A DNA stretch of 64,000 nucleotides from Rugalucina vietnamica (lineage: Eukaryota > Mollusca > Bivalvia > Lucinida > Lucinidae). The notes beneath the pieces are model-generated. The model was not told the DNA's origin and did not search any database. It was given only the letters and a program-made list of their open reading frames with translations. The DNA is taken from NCBI GenBank assembly GCA_964017185.1, contig OZ024879.1, positions 39,520,383-39,584,382 of the forward strand, read 5' to 3'. A program made the translations under genes and the position numbers. Below, in pieces: positions 54,820-63,902 of this stretch (positions are counted from its first letter, which is position 1; the number at the start of each line of letters is the position of its first letter).

Positions 54820-56000
54820 ATTAAAGGAACATCTTTTGAGACTAAATACCTTGCCAGGAATGCCAAAACCCCACACTTCTGGTGCAGAAGATGAAGTCAC
54901 TGCCAGATTTGCGAGGTATCTTTACCAACGTTTTATGTGCGACATCTTCAAGTCACAGTGTGGCCTACTGACTACCTACAGTGTTTGATCCAACCCTAAC
55001 ACATTAATATTTGATTTTCGTGATAAATCATCCGAAAAATGTGCAAGGTCCCTAAAGTGAAAATTTGTCCGAAACATAAGTATCTCGGTTTCTTTTTGTC
55101 GGTTGCATCGAGATCTTGGTATTTGAACCATTTAAGCATTCATATATATACTTGAACTTTTTACCCATTTGTATGTTTTACATTTTATATTACGCTTGGA
55201 ATTAGACAAAACATGTCATGAAATGCATATGCACAGTTCCATTTCGATAATCATACTGAGCGGTTTAAACTGGATTAAAAACATTACATCGTAAAGCATA
55301 AAGTAATAACGTCTGGTATTCCTTTCAAAACTTAAAATGTGCGTATGCGTGATTTATCACTGCATAAAGTAGACAGTTGCAACAAAAACACAGGAGTTAT
55401 GATTATCTGCCAGTGGCATGTGAAAATTCCTCCTTATATTTAAAAGTAAAATGGCGATTTCGAATACTCTGAACGATTTGTCACTCTCAGGATTCATTGA
55501 TAAACGGTCCTGCCATATGATCAAATCTGCCATAGGGAAAACGTAACGTCCATCAACTTCAGTTAAGTTTATTCCTATTTTGTCAAAACGTGTATGCTGA
55601 CTCTATATGAATACATCTTCGAAATTCTTTTGTCTAAAAGCATTTAAGATATCTACCAATGACATTCTGCTTGTGACCGAGTTGATGTTGGAATCAGAAT
55701 TTTCATATTTTCAGAGCTTTGCTAGATTTCTCTTTTCGTATCAGATGCAAAGTTTTTGTCACTTCCTTTATTGTGGTTGATACATAGTGTCTTTTTGTTT
55801 GTGAGTGGTTATCGCCTGAATCGTCGATGATGATGGAGTAGTCTGGCACAAGACGGTGCAGACAAGAGTCATACAATGATTCATTATTGACGAAAAACGA
55901 AGAGACTATTTTTCATGTGCCAAAGGGAATGCGTATCCAACATAAACATCTAGCCTCTCTGCAAATACTGTTTCATTCACATGATCACAATGCTTCACTA
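54820..56000. other. unassigned region
   Basis: AT-rich, short frames only. Nothing recognised. Confidence 0.4.
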
Positions 56001-56004
56001 TGTA

Positions 56005-56322
56005 AGGGTGGCCGGGTGGGAATATGGGCCCCGCCACTCGGGATTCAAGTAATAGATAGGCTGCTTGTGCCTCCAAGCAAAGTTTATACACTACTGAACT
56101 GGTTACCTGCTCAGGTCTGTCCAGGAAAAATAGTTGAAGTCAAATGTCAAATCATTTATGCGTGTACGCCTTTTGTGGCTTAGTTTTTAGGATAATTATT
56201 TTTCAACCACTTGTTGGATGTCATGACATCCTCATTTTAGGTAAAAGTATAATAAACTGGACGCAACGTCCCGACATGTCCTTAGCTGTTGACTGGAACG
56301 TAAAGCATCAATTTAAACACAC
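56005..56322 (+). repeat. SINE body and tail
   Basis: GGGTGGCCGGGTGGGAATATG, GCTGCTTGTGCCTCCAAGC, CAGGAAAAATAGTTGAAG, GGATGTCATGACATCC, CGTCCCGACATGTCC, TTAGCTGTTGACTGGAACG. Confidence 0.82.
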
Positions 56323-56479
56323 AAATATTATGTATCGAAGATGATGTTGCATTTCGTTTCGATGAGTGTGCCAAAAACTGTATTAGTTGTCCATCCATTT
56401 TTTCAGCGAACAGAGTATTTAATATTTTCAAGTTTCTCTAGTAATTTAACATTAGCGGTATAAACGTTATAACCTACTG

Positions 56480-56820
56480 GGTGACGGCTGTGGAGGTCTG
56501 CCCAGGAAAATGGTTTAGTCAAAAATGGTTTAGTCAAACCATTCATTTAGCCTTAGATATTTACTGGTTGGTCATATGAAGCACATTTTGGATATCTTAT
56601 ATAATAATGTCGCGGTTGCTTAATGGTAGAGAATCGGGCTCCGAATCGAGAGGTCCTCCTGGGTTCTATCCCCAGTGGCGGCACAGCATTGTGTCTTTGA
56701 GCAAGACGTCCTGACATAACTGAAAAATTGTTGAATGTGACCTAAAAAAGATAATGTTCAGTAAAAGCCCAATAAAATGGGACATGAAACAGCTGTTGAC
56801 ATACAGTTTCATTTCAAACA
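56480..56820 (+). mobile_element. SINE body interrupted by a second tRNA-like sequence
   Basis: SINE blocks (TGCCCAGGAAAATGGTTTAG; GAAGCACATTTTGGATATC) run to about 56590. Then comes CGCGGTTGCTTAATGGTAGA (A-box-like), an anticodon-loop-like CTCCGAA, and GGGTTCTATCCCC (B-box-like) to GGCGGCACA at about 56686, followed by TGTCTTTGAGCAAGACG. After this, SINE tail blocks reappear (AAAGCCCAATAAAATGGGAC; ACAGCTGTTGACA). A second tRNA-derived SINE therefore inserted into the first. Isotype unclear. Confidence 0.68.
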
Positions 56821-56867
56821 AACTCAGGTAACTCATAAAACTATTTGTGTTTAATTCAAAGTATCAA

Positions 56868-57052
56868 ATGGGCCAATCAGCAGGTGGGTCGAAAACGGGA
56901 GAAGCACAAGAAAAAAACACCTGACACACCTCCAAGTAGAGCTGGGCTTGTTTCACATGTGCCCAGTGCGGGGCCGATCCTACACCAGACAGCGGTAACA
57001 TGATCGAGTGATTAAGAAACAACGCTCTTAATCGCTCGGCCACGGGGGCCGC
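56868..57052 (-). mobile_element. tRNA-headed SINE (Leu-like), inverted copy
   Basis: Reverse complement reads GGCGGCCCCCGTGGCCGAGC, then GATTAAGAGCG, a long arm, a B-box region and ACATGTGAAACAAGCCC, matching 15776-16012 closely. Confidence 0.82.
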
Positions 57053-57064
57053 CAAAACTAATCC

Positions 57065-57390
57065 GTTATGACGAGCGGTTGGGTAGTAATATTGGCCCTG
57101 CCCATTGGCGCCTTAAGAAATAGGGTTGTTTGTGCCTCCAGGCATAGCTGGACGCTAGTGACTGACCATCTGGTTATTGGTTATCAGCCTGAGTCTGTGC
57201 AGGAAATGTGGTTTCAAGTCAAACCATTCATACCTATCAGCCTTAGTACCTTACTTGGGCGGTTATATGAAAAGCGCTTTTAGAATGTCATGACATCTTT
57301 TGGGTGAAAGTCCCATAAAATGGAGGCAACGTCCCGACATGACCATAGCTGTTGACTGGGGTGTTATGCATCAATTCAAACAATTTAAAG
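57065..57390 (+). repeat. SINE body and tail
   Basis: ACGAGCGGTTGGGTAGTAATA, CCCATTGGCGCCTTAAGAAAT, TTGTGCCTCCAGGCATAGC, CTGACCATCTGGTTATTGG, AAAGTCCCATAAAATGGAGG, CGACATGACCATAGCTGTTG. Confidence 0.82.
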
Positions 57391-57622
57391 TAGGTACTAC
57401 CACGGGTGGTAAACATGGGGTCTAACTCCAAAAAGAGGTAGTGAAACTGTGTTCCAATCACAAATTCGAGATCGCCCCTAAGGTTGGAATAAAGTAGACA
57501 TTTGTTCTTTATGACGATTTGGAAGTGTTATGAAAACAGAAAAAATATCGCTATACATGGTGCCATATCGTCTCCTTCAATGACCGATCCTCCTGAAAGG
57601 ACCTCGGCAGATTAGTATGGAC

Positions 57623-57671
57623 GTAAAACGTTAATTCAAAAAACGCGCATATGCCGCATAATGATAGATTT
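57623..57671 (+). repeat. 49-bp target-site duplication, left
   Basis: Identical over 49 bp to 60324-60372. Starts GTAAAACGTTAATTC and ends GCATAATGATAGATTT. Unusually long for a non-LTR insertion. Confidence 0.95.
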
Positions 57672-57699
57672 ATTATTCGGAGGAATTTCAAAAATATAA

Positions 57700-59187
57700 G
57701 AAAGAACAAGAAAAGACTAAATTAAACTTTAAGTCCTCAAATAATGAAGAATATAATACTCCTTTTAATTTGGATGAACTAAAAGACGCCATCAGTAAAG
57801 CCCATGATACAGCAACAGGTCCCGACGAAGTTCACTATCAAATGTTAAAACATCTTCCACCAAAATCACTTCATGCTCTCTTAGATATATTTAATGATAT
57901 GTGGGAAACTGGAAAGTTTCCCGAAAGATGGGAACTAGCCACTATAATACCAATTCCTAAACCTGGAAAAGACCATGCAGAACCTGACAGCTATAGACCG
58001 ATAGCACTTACAAGTTGTCTTTGCAAAACTTTAGAGAGAATGATAAATGTAAGACTTGTTTGGTACTTAGAAAGTAATAACCTAATATCTCCTGTTCAGT
58101 CGGGCTTCCGTTCTGAACGAAGTACCAACGACAATTTAATAAGACGGGAAACATTTATTCGTGACGCCTTTGTTGCAAAGGAGCATGTTGTTGCTGTGTT
58201 TTTCGACTTGGAAAAAGCTTATGATACCACCTGGAGACATGGTATTATGCGAGATCTACATGTCTCGGAATACGTGGCAGATTAGCTACATTTATCTAAA
58301 ATTTCCTTGCGGATCGTTGGATCCAGGTTCGTGTTGGATCGACTTTATCCGAAAAGTTCGACCAAGCACAGGGTGTCCCACAAGGGAGCATCTTGTCTAC
58401 AACATTGTTCAATATTAAGATAAATAGCATAATGGATTGCTTAGATCCTAAAACAGATGGATCATTATATGTAGATGATTCCTGTATGTGTTACAGGTCA
58501 AAACGTATGAGAACTATCGAAAGGCACTTACAGCAGTGCATTAACAGAATAGAAAACTGGGCCTCACATAATGGTTTCAAATTTTCCAAGTCGAAAATTC
58601 AATGTGTACATTTCTGTCAACTACGGAAAGTACACAACGATCCCGAACTTTATTTATATGGTTCTCTTATTCCAGTAGCTGAAGATTTTAAATTTCTTGG
58701 AGTTCTTTTTGATCGTAAACTTTCTTTCATTCCACATATAAAGTACTTAAAAGCCAAATGCCTGAAAGCATTGAACTTACTGAAAGTATTATCACACACA
58801 GACTGGGGTGCTGATCGCACTGTCCTTCTCCAGCTATACCGTTCCCTCATTCGTTCAAAATTAGATTATGGATCCATTGTATATGGATCGGCAAGACCAT
58901 CATATATCAGTTCTCTTGACACAGTGCATCATCAAGGCCTAAGATTAGCTCTGGGTGCTTTTCGAACATCACCTGTACAAAGCCTCTATGTTGAGGCTGA
59001 AGAGCCATCTCTATATTTACGACGAGAGAAACTTGCCCTACAGTACGCCATTAGAATTGCTGCTAATCCATCAAATCCAGTTCATAAGGTGTCTTTTCCG
59101 CCATATATTTCTGAAGAAGCGTACAGCTTTACGAAAGTAAACCAAAGGCTATCCGGTCCTTTGGTTTACGGGTTGCACCACTTTTAG
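57700..59187 (+). pseudogene. reverse transcriptase of copy 4, two frames
   Basis: 57770-58285 covers TATGPDEVHYQMLKHLP to motif A FFDLEKAYDTTW. Near 58262 a loss within ATGATCTCGG (here ATGTCTCGG) shifts the frame. 58393-59187 then carries the end of motif B, YVDDSCMCY (Ser for Phe after the DD pair) and the thumb region. The ending EEAYSFTKVNQRLSGPLVYG is the out-of-frame tail produced by the shared 1-nt deletion. A stop also lies near 58297 (TTATCTAAAATT). Confidence 0.87.
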
Positions 59188-60160
59188 AATCAGCAAACAT
59201 CCAAAAAGATAAAATAGAAGAACTTTTTGTTTCCGAAATACCATCATGGTGCATTAGAAAACCAGAAGTTAATTTGACTCTACATACAGGGAAAAAATCC
59301 GACTCAAATCCACACCTTCTGAAAGAAAGTTTTCATCAACTACAATCTCAATTTATTGACTATCAATGTATTTATACTGATGGTTCAAAAGAAGAAAACA
59401 AAGTTGGTTGTGCTACTTTTACAAACGGCAATTGCAAAACATTACGTTTACCTGATGGCTCTTCAATTTTCACAGCGGAAGCTAAAGCTATAGACTTAGC
59501 TTTAGACTTCATAAATGAAAGTAACTTAAAGGACAAATTTATTATTTTTCTGACTCTATGTCAGTTCTACAGGCCTTAAACCATACATCATCCAAAAACC
59601 CTCAAATACAAAAACTATTAATAAAACATCATACCATCTCGGAATTGAAAACAATTATCTATTGCTGGGTTCCCAGTCATATAGGTATATATGGAAATGA
59701 GAAAGTTGATAAGAACGCTAAAGAATCGTTAAATCTAGAAGAAACCGTTTTTAAAATTCCTTATATCAATTTTAAACCTTTTATTAACGAGTACATCTCT
59801 GAAAAATGGCAAACAATCTGGAACGGTGCGAAGTTTGATAAATTGAGGGAAGTCGAACCGATCGTTAAACGACCAAAAGCAATTCATAAACTTTCGAGAC
59901 GAGAAGAAATCGTTCTTGCTCGTCTCCGAATTGGTCATACAAGAATAACACATTCCCACTTATTAAAGCGAGAAGATGAACCTAAATGCATTGGCTGTGA
60001 TACACCATTCACAGTGTAACACTTTCTTTTAGAATGCACTGACTTTGCAGCAGAGCGAATTTCTTGTTTTCAAGCTAATAACTTGAAAGAATTGTTCAAA
60101 GATGTACCCGCTGGAAAGATTTTATCATTTCTTAGACAAGTAAATCTGTTTTATAAAATA
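59188..60160 (+). pseudogene. RNase H and CCHC tail of copy 4
   Basis: IYTDGSKEENKVGCATF and FTAEAKAIDLALDF. A 1-nt loss in the T run (ATTATTTTTCTGACTC near 59545) then splits the domain; MSVLQALNHTSSKNPQIQKL and WVPSHIGIYGNEKVDKNAKE continue in the next frame. TAA at about 60019 (FTV-stop) interrupts CIGCDTPFTVKHFLLEC just before its His. Confidence 0.87.
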
Positions 60161-60323
60161 TAATTTTTAAATCACCAATCTTATTTTTTCATATATCGTT
60201 TCTTTACAACGACATTTATATCTTACTTAGTGTTACTTTTTAATACGAATTCAATATATTTTAACGCTTTACCTTGTTAGACGCTAATGACCCATCAGGG
60301 TTGATGCGTCTTTAAACAACAAA

Positions 60324-60372
60324 GTAAAACGTTAATTCAAAAAACGCGCATATGCCGCATAATGATAGATTT
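60324..60372 (+). repeat. 49-bp target-site duplication, right
   Basis: Partner of 57623-57671, no mismatches. Confidence 0.95.
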
Positions 60373-60429
60373 TGATTAATAGCAAGCCTTTCTGTGTCTG
60401 AAAAAGTTATATGAAACGCAGAAAGTCCC

Positions 60430-60615
60430 CACGGAGTTGCTATTTTACTTCTCACCAGAATACAACCCAAGATGCTCATGCAGCTTGCTCTGTCGACGGA
60501 AGAACAGGTGACACTCTTCACACTTGTATATCTTTTCCTGCTGGATGTGCCTCTCTTGCTAATAACGGCTGCAACAAGTGCAGTTGAGCTTGTTGGCTGT
60601 TGTAGGTTATGTCGC
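60430..60615 (-). pseudogene. C2H2 zinc-finger fragment
   Basis: Minus-strand frame reads NKLNCTCCSRY, a stop, then QQEKIYKCEECHLFFRRQSK and LHEHLGLYSGEK. The second finger has C-x2-C-x12-H with the final His replaced by Tyr (HLGLY rather than HxxxH) and keeps the TGEK-like linker SGEK. The first finger is truncated and carries stops. Probably a fossil exon of a zinc-finger protein; copy 4 inserted just to its right on the gene strand (downstream). Confidence 0.6.
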
Positions 60616-60721
60616 TAAATCTGCCGACGTCGGTTTGTTCCATAACTTTCTATCACGGTGATCTCACTCACGAAAAGGATATTTTAAACTTGAAGTAGTC
60701 AATGAAATTGATTACTAGATA

Positions 60722-60875
60722 AATAAGGCGGTTCAAACGAGTACCCACAATCTATGTTTTGGAGCAAAGATAAGAAAAAAGGTATACCCCTGAATACCCA
60801 TGTTTTGCTATTTAAAAGTGGGGTCTAAGGGGTATACATTATACTGATATGTTTTCATGATGTCTTAGCTGTTCA
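60722..60875 (+). repeat. fold-back family F, half copy
   Basis: Starts AGGCGGTTCAAACGAGTACC, then CACAATCTATGTTTTGGAGC, GGTATACCCCTGAATACCC, TTTGCTATTTAAAAGTGGGG and GGGGTATACATTATACTGA. It lacks the left arm of the palindrome that the copies at 61.6 and 63.3 kb possess. Confidence 0.78.
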
Positions 60876-60879
60876 CATG

Positions 60880-61500
60880 GGTGGTCGTTGCCTTGTCTCG
60901 GAAGAAATGGTTTCTTTTCTTTTAATTTGGTAATATTTTGCCCAAAATTTCCGCGGTATAAAATGCATTCATCGCGCGTGCACGCCTGCTATTTTACGTA
61001 AATCACAAAAAGAGGAGGATTGCTTCTTTTCATACATGTATAATAGTTTTAATACATCACCAACGCATAAAATTATGATGTATTTCCCAAATGACTTCAT
61101 ACTTTCCTTTTGCAGACATTCAGTTTGATAATTTGTGATAGTCCATATGCCTATTTCAATATGAGAAATATCTGTTAAACTAACAATCTGAAATAGTTCT
61201 GTGATCTTTATTTACAAGATAGGCAGTTACAAAAATATTTGAAAAATGTTTTCAACAAAATAGTGCGTTTGCTTCTTCAGAGGTCTTATAGTCAGCTAGT
61301 CAGTTTCAGCTTCTTGTTCAGTTTCTGAAAATAGAATGAGCACAACCATCACAGCGGAGGTCTCTGGTAAACTAGACCATTTTACAAGGGTATAGACCTT
61401 CTATGTTCAAAAACAGTCTGAAAGAGTCTGAAATTGTTCAAGCTAATATTAAACTGGACCTGTTTTATTATGTTTTATTTTTCACAATTGTTTCAAAATA
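60880..61500. other. unassigned AT-rich region
   Basis: No gene or repeat recognised. Confidence 0.35.
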
Positions 61501-61519
61501 CTTTTCTACATGTTTATTC

Positions 61520-62290
61520 TCATTATGAAAACTTGCCGATGCAACAATATAGAGATATTTTTCAGCTGTGAAAATTTAAAACTTAGTTTTGCTCAAAACA
61601 TAGGTTGTAGGTACACGTTAGAACCGCCTCGCCGAGGCGGTTCTAACGGCGGTTCTAACGAGTACCCACAATCTATGTTTTGGATCAAAAATTAGACAAA
61701 TAGGTATACCCCTGCATACCCCAGCTTAGCGTCAATGAAAAGTTACCAGTAAATCAGGTTCAGTTAACATACGAAAATATTTGATTCATTCTGGAGAGAA
61801 AACTACCGGTGCTTCAGCATTCATTTTCATGGCATAGAATGCCATCCATCATTGCTATTGAAAACGGTGCTCATCACAGCCGAAAGGATTATAGGCAGTC
61901 CTGGACAAATGTCAGATGCCTCCATTGAATGTACGGGGAAATGCAGAATTTGGGTACTACATTAAATCCGGCAGTCGTTGGAAAATTTTAAACCAATTTG
62001 GTGGCATTTTAACTGCGGTTGTTAGATGCATGAGAAGACATGACGATGTATGAAAATAAGGCTTTCAAGTTCTCAAAAAGTTGCAAATTGCACATGTTGC
62101 ACGTGCACCATATTTTCAGGGTTAGTGGAACTGTTGAATGTCTCTAAATCAATATGAATGAAGCTACATAACGAATTTTTAAAAAAAATCTATATTTTTC
62201 AAAATATCGAAGTTTTAGTTGTGGTAACTTTTCACTGACGCTGAGTATATATAAAAGTTGTGTTTAAGGGGTTATACATTTTACGGACAT
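61520..62290 (+). repeat. fold-back family F, copy split by ~500 bp
   Basis: Left text ATGAAAACTTGCCGATGCAAC at about 61527. Palindrome centre GTTAGAACCGCCTCGCCGAG at 61617, followed by a duplicated arm (GCGGTTCTAACGGCGGTTCTAAC). GGTATACCCCTGCATACCCC ends near 61721. The remaining part of the family (TATATATAAAAGTTGTGTTT; GGGGTTATACATTTTACGGACATG) appears at 62244-62292, so 61722-62243 (GCTTAGCGTCAATGAAAAG to TTTCACTGACGCTGAG) is an insertion. That segment itself has inverted ends (TCAGCGTCAGTGAAAAGT-type). Confidence 0.72.
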
Positions 62291-62352
62291 GTTATCTGAT
62301 GTAACTACATACACAAACTAAACGTGTTCACCGCTGTATTTACCTCTCAGCA

Positions 62353-63594
62353 TCACCAGAAGAAGAAACGACAGCATATATTCCTTACTCCGAAAACCCC
62401 ACACCTTCCAAAATAGTATTCACCCCACATACACGCACGGAAACCACAGTGGCAGTGTCGGTGCCCACGCATTGGCCATGGCCCGAAAACTTGCGGTCCG
62501 GCTGAAAAAAAAAAGTTCGATATAAATGATACCTGGTTGCGGTCAGACACGTGCCAGTTTTTTAAAAGGTCTGTACTCATTCACGGGGGTAAATCAAATG
62601 GTGCTACTTGTACATGTGCCGTATATCTCCAGTGCCGTATTTCTCCAGTGCCGTATATCTCCATTGTTATTTAAGACCACATAAAACATTTTTGCATCCA
62701 TTAAAAGCTTAGATTGACCGACGACGTGATTACTAGTAATCCATAGAAGCCTTCGTGGTGCAGTGGTTAAGCCACGCCTTGTAAACCAGGGGTCGCAGGT
62801 TCGATCTCGGGGACTCTACAGTTCTTCGAATAAGACTGTAAACCGAGGTCCCACGGCAACTTTCCAGAAGACACGGATGGCAATAACATACGGTGACGAG
62901 GCTGGAGACTATGCTGTGCTTTAAGTCCAAGAGACCTAGTCTTATGGTGCGCTGGGTTTCCATTTTAAAGCTCTAAGTCAGTCCAGGAAAGTCAAACTTT
63001 CATACATATTAGCCTTAGTTCTTTACTTGTATTTATATATTATAAAGCACATGCATGTAACGAAATCTTAATGTTGGGTAGAAATACGTCGCATAAAATG
63101 GAGACAACGTCCTGGCCTAGCCATAGCTGTAAACGCCTTACTTTGGATTACGAAAACTTGCCCGTGCAATTAACAGAGATTTTTCATCTTTAAAAATTGA
63201 AAATTTTCCGCTGAAAATTTTTGATATTTTTCTTATTTTTGCTCCAAACATAGATTGTGGGTACACGTTAGAACCGCCTCGGCGAGGCGGTTCTAACGAG
63301 TACCCACAATCTATGTTTTGGAGCAAAAATAAGAAAAATAGGTATACCCCTGCATACCCCAGTTTTGCTATATAAAAGTGGGGTTCAAGGGGGTATACAT
63401 TACACGGACATGTTTTCCTGATGGAACATCTCTTGGCCAAAATGTGTCATCTATTACACCAAGTATTACTATTTTAGCCATCCCAACCCATCCGTCTACT
63501 CGTATATCTGTTTTTAACACATACCTTCAGCCATCTGAATCAGTGTTAGTCCAAGGACCAAAATAACGAAACAAGCTGCTACCGCTTTCATCAT
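62353..63594 (-). CDS. secreted beta-defensin-like cysteine-rich peptide (two exons)
   Basis: Exon 1 is 63525-63594, exon 2 is 62353-62501, the intron 62502-63524. The donor is GCTGAAG|GTATGT; the acceptor is TTTTTTTTTTCAG|CC. A phase 1 donor meets a two-base start, so the frame joins exactly. Product: 72 residues. Residues 1-24 are a signal peptide (MMKAVAACFVILVLG...) ending Ala-Glu-Ala, an ideal signal-peptidase site. The 48-residue remainder has cysteines at precursor positions 40, 42, 47, 57, 66 and 67 (C-x1-C-x4-C-x9-C-x8-CC), Gly-Arg-Cys before the fourth, six Arg, one acidic residue and many aromatics, ending RFFFW. Beta-defensins show C-x4-C-x9-C-x6-CC with G-x-C, so the likely role is a secreted antimicrobial peptide. 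Big defensins carry a hydrophobic N-terminal domain, absent here. C1-C2 spacing is unusually short. Expression is unproven. Confidence 0.68.
62748..63132 (+). mobile_element. SINE with tRNA-Thr(TGT)-like head, full length
   Basis: Head 62748-62820: GCCTTCGTGGTGCAGTGGTT (A box), CTTGTAAACCAGGGG (anticodon loop TGT flanked by Thr-type stem remnants) and GGTTCGATCTCGGGG (B box). The body leads to blocks shared with all other SINEs here: CAGTCCAGGAAAGTCAAAC, CATACATATTAGCC, AAAATGGAGACAACGTCC and AGCCATAGCTG. This shows the common SINE family has, or can carry, a tRNA-Thr head. It lies in the intron, antisense to the gene. Confidence 0.8.
63135..63430 (+). repeat. fold-back family F, best copy, with ~95-bp near-perfect palindrome
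   Basis: Left arm from about 63236 (TATTTTTGCTCCAAACATAG...GTTAGAACCGCCTCG). Centre near 63280 (CCTCGGCGAGG). Right arm to about 63331 (CGGTTCTAACGAGTACCCAC...TTTTGGAGCAAAAATA). The arms differ by one mismatch and one single-base gap by eye. It continues through GGTATACCCCTGCATACCCC, a TATAAAAG box (GCTATATAAAAGTGGGG) and GGGGGTATACATTACACGGA. It lies in the intron of the defensin-like gene. Confidence 0.88.
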
Positions 63595-63837
63595 TCTGTT
63601 TGTCCTATCTCCCACTCCGCACAATGTAAGAATGGCAGAAAAAAGCTGCACCTCGATACTTAAACATCGAAGTAGGACACAAAACAGAATTATGGAGGGC
63701 CGCGACGTGAGAAAACCTGGCTTCGAGATTTCCGACCAGGTCGCACCAGGTCTGACACAAACCGGACTGTACAGTCTCGGAGAAAGGCTAGAAGCTTGGA
63801 ATTTCGTATTTGAGAAGGGAAAGGATTGTACTATGTA

Positions 63838-63902
63838 GCGAAAACAAAGGCGCTGATCAGCTGTGCAGTCACTGCACAGCTGATCTGCGCCTTCGTTTTC
63901 GC
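63838..63902. repeat. 64-bp hairpin-forming palindrome of a dispersed repeat
   Basis: GCGAAAACAAAGGCGCTGAT...GTGCAGT, one base, then ACTGCACAGCTGATC...GTTTTCGC. The arms are 32 bp with two mismatches. The minus-strand translation CENEGADQLCSDCTADQRLC is a phrase I have seen in spurious invertebrate protein predictions, so this is a widespread repeat. It lies about 245 bp upstream of the start codon of the defensin-like gene. Confidence 0.8.

Larger units (their letters stand above)
57672..60323 (+). mobile_element. I/Nimb-like retrotransposon, copy 4, 5'-truncated
   Basis: Starts inside the pre-RT linker at ATTATTCGGAGGAATTTC and ends with TTTAAACAACAAA. Bounded by the 49-bp duplication. Closest to copy 1 by eye (shared third-position bases). 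No P insertion, so it is the cleanest source for the RT-RNase H layout of this subfamily. It inserted next to a zinc-finger fossil. Confidence 0.94.
62502..63524 (-). other. intron of the defensin-like gene, filled with repeats
   Basis: Begins GTATGTG and ends CAG after a 10-nt pyrimidine run. Contains a tRNA-Thr-headed SINE (62748-63132) and a full fold-back copy (63135-63430), leaving only short unique flanks (62502-62747 includes three GCCGTAT(A/T)TCTCCA repeats near 62620-62660). Confidence 0.65.

Noticed and set aside
55887-56183. 98-residue protein
   Set aside because: Its second half is SINE sequence and the first has no support.
62353-62580. Exon 2 of the defensin-like gene as a stand-alone 75-residue protein
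   Set aside because: The frame upstream of 62501 crosses the poly-pyrimidine tract (Phe/Ser-rich) and lacks an ATG; the acceptor site explains the true border.
62748-62820. Functional tRNA-Thr gene
   Set aside because: The anticodon-arm pairing is broken (CGCC against CCAGG) and the sequence continues into the common SINE body and tail.
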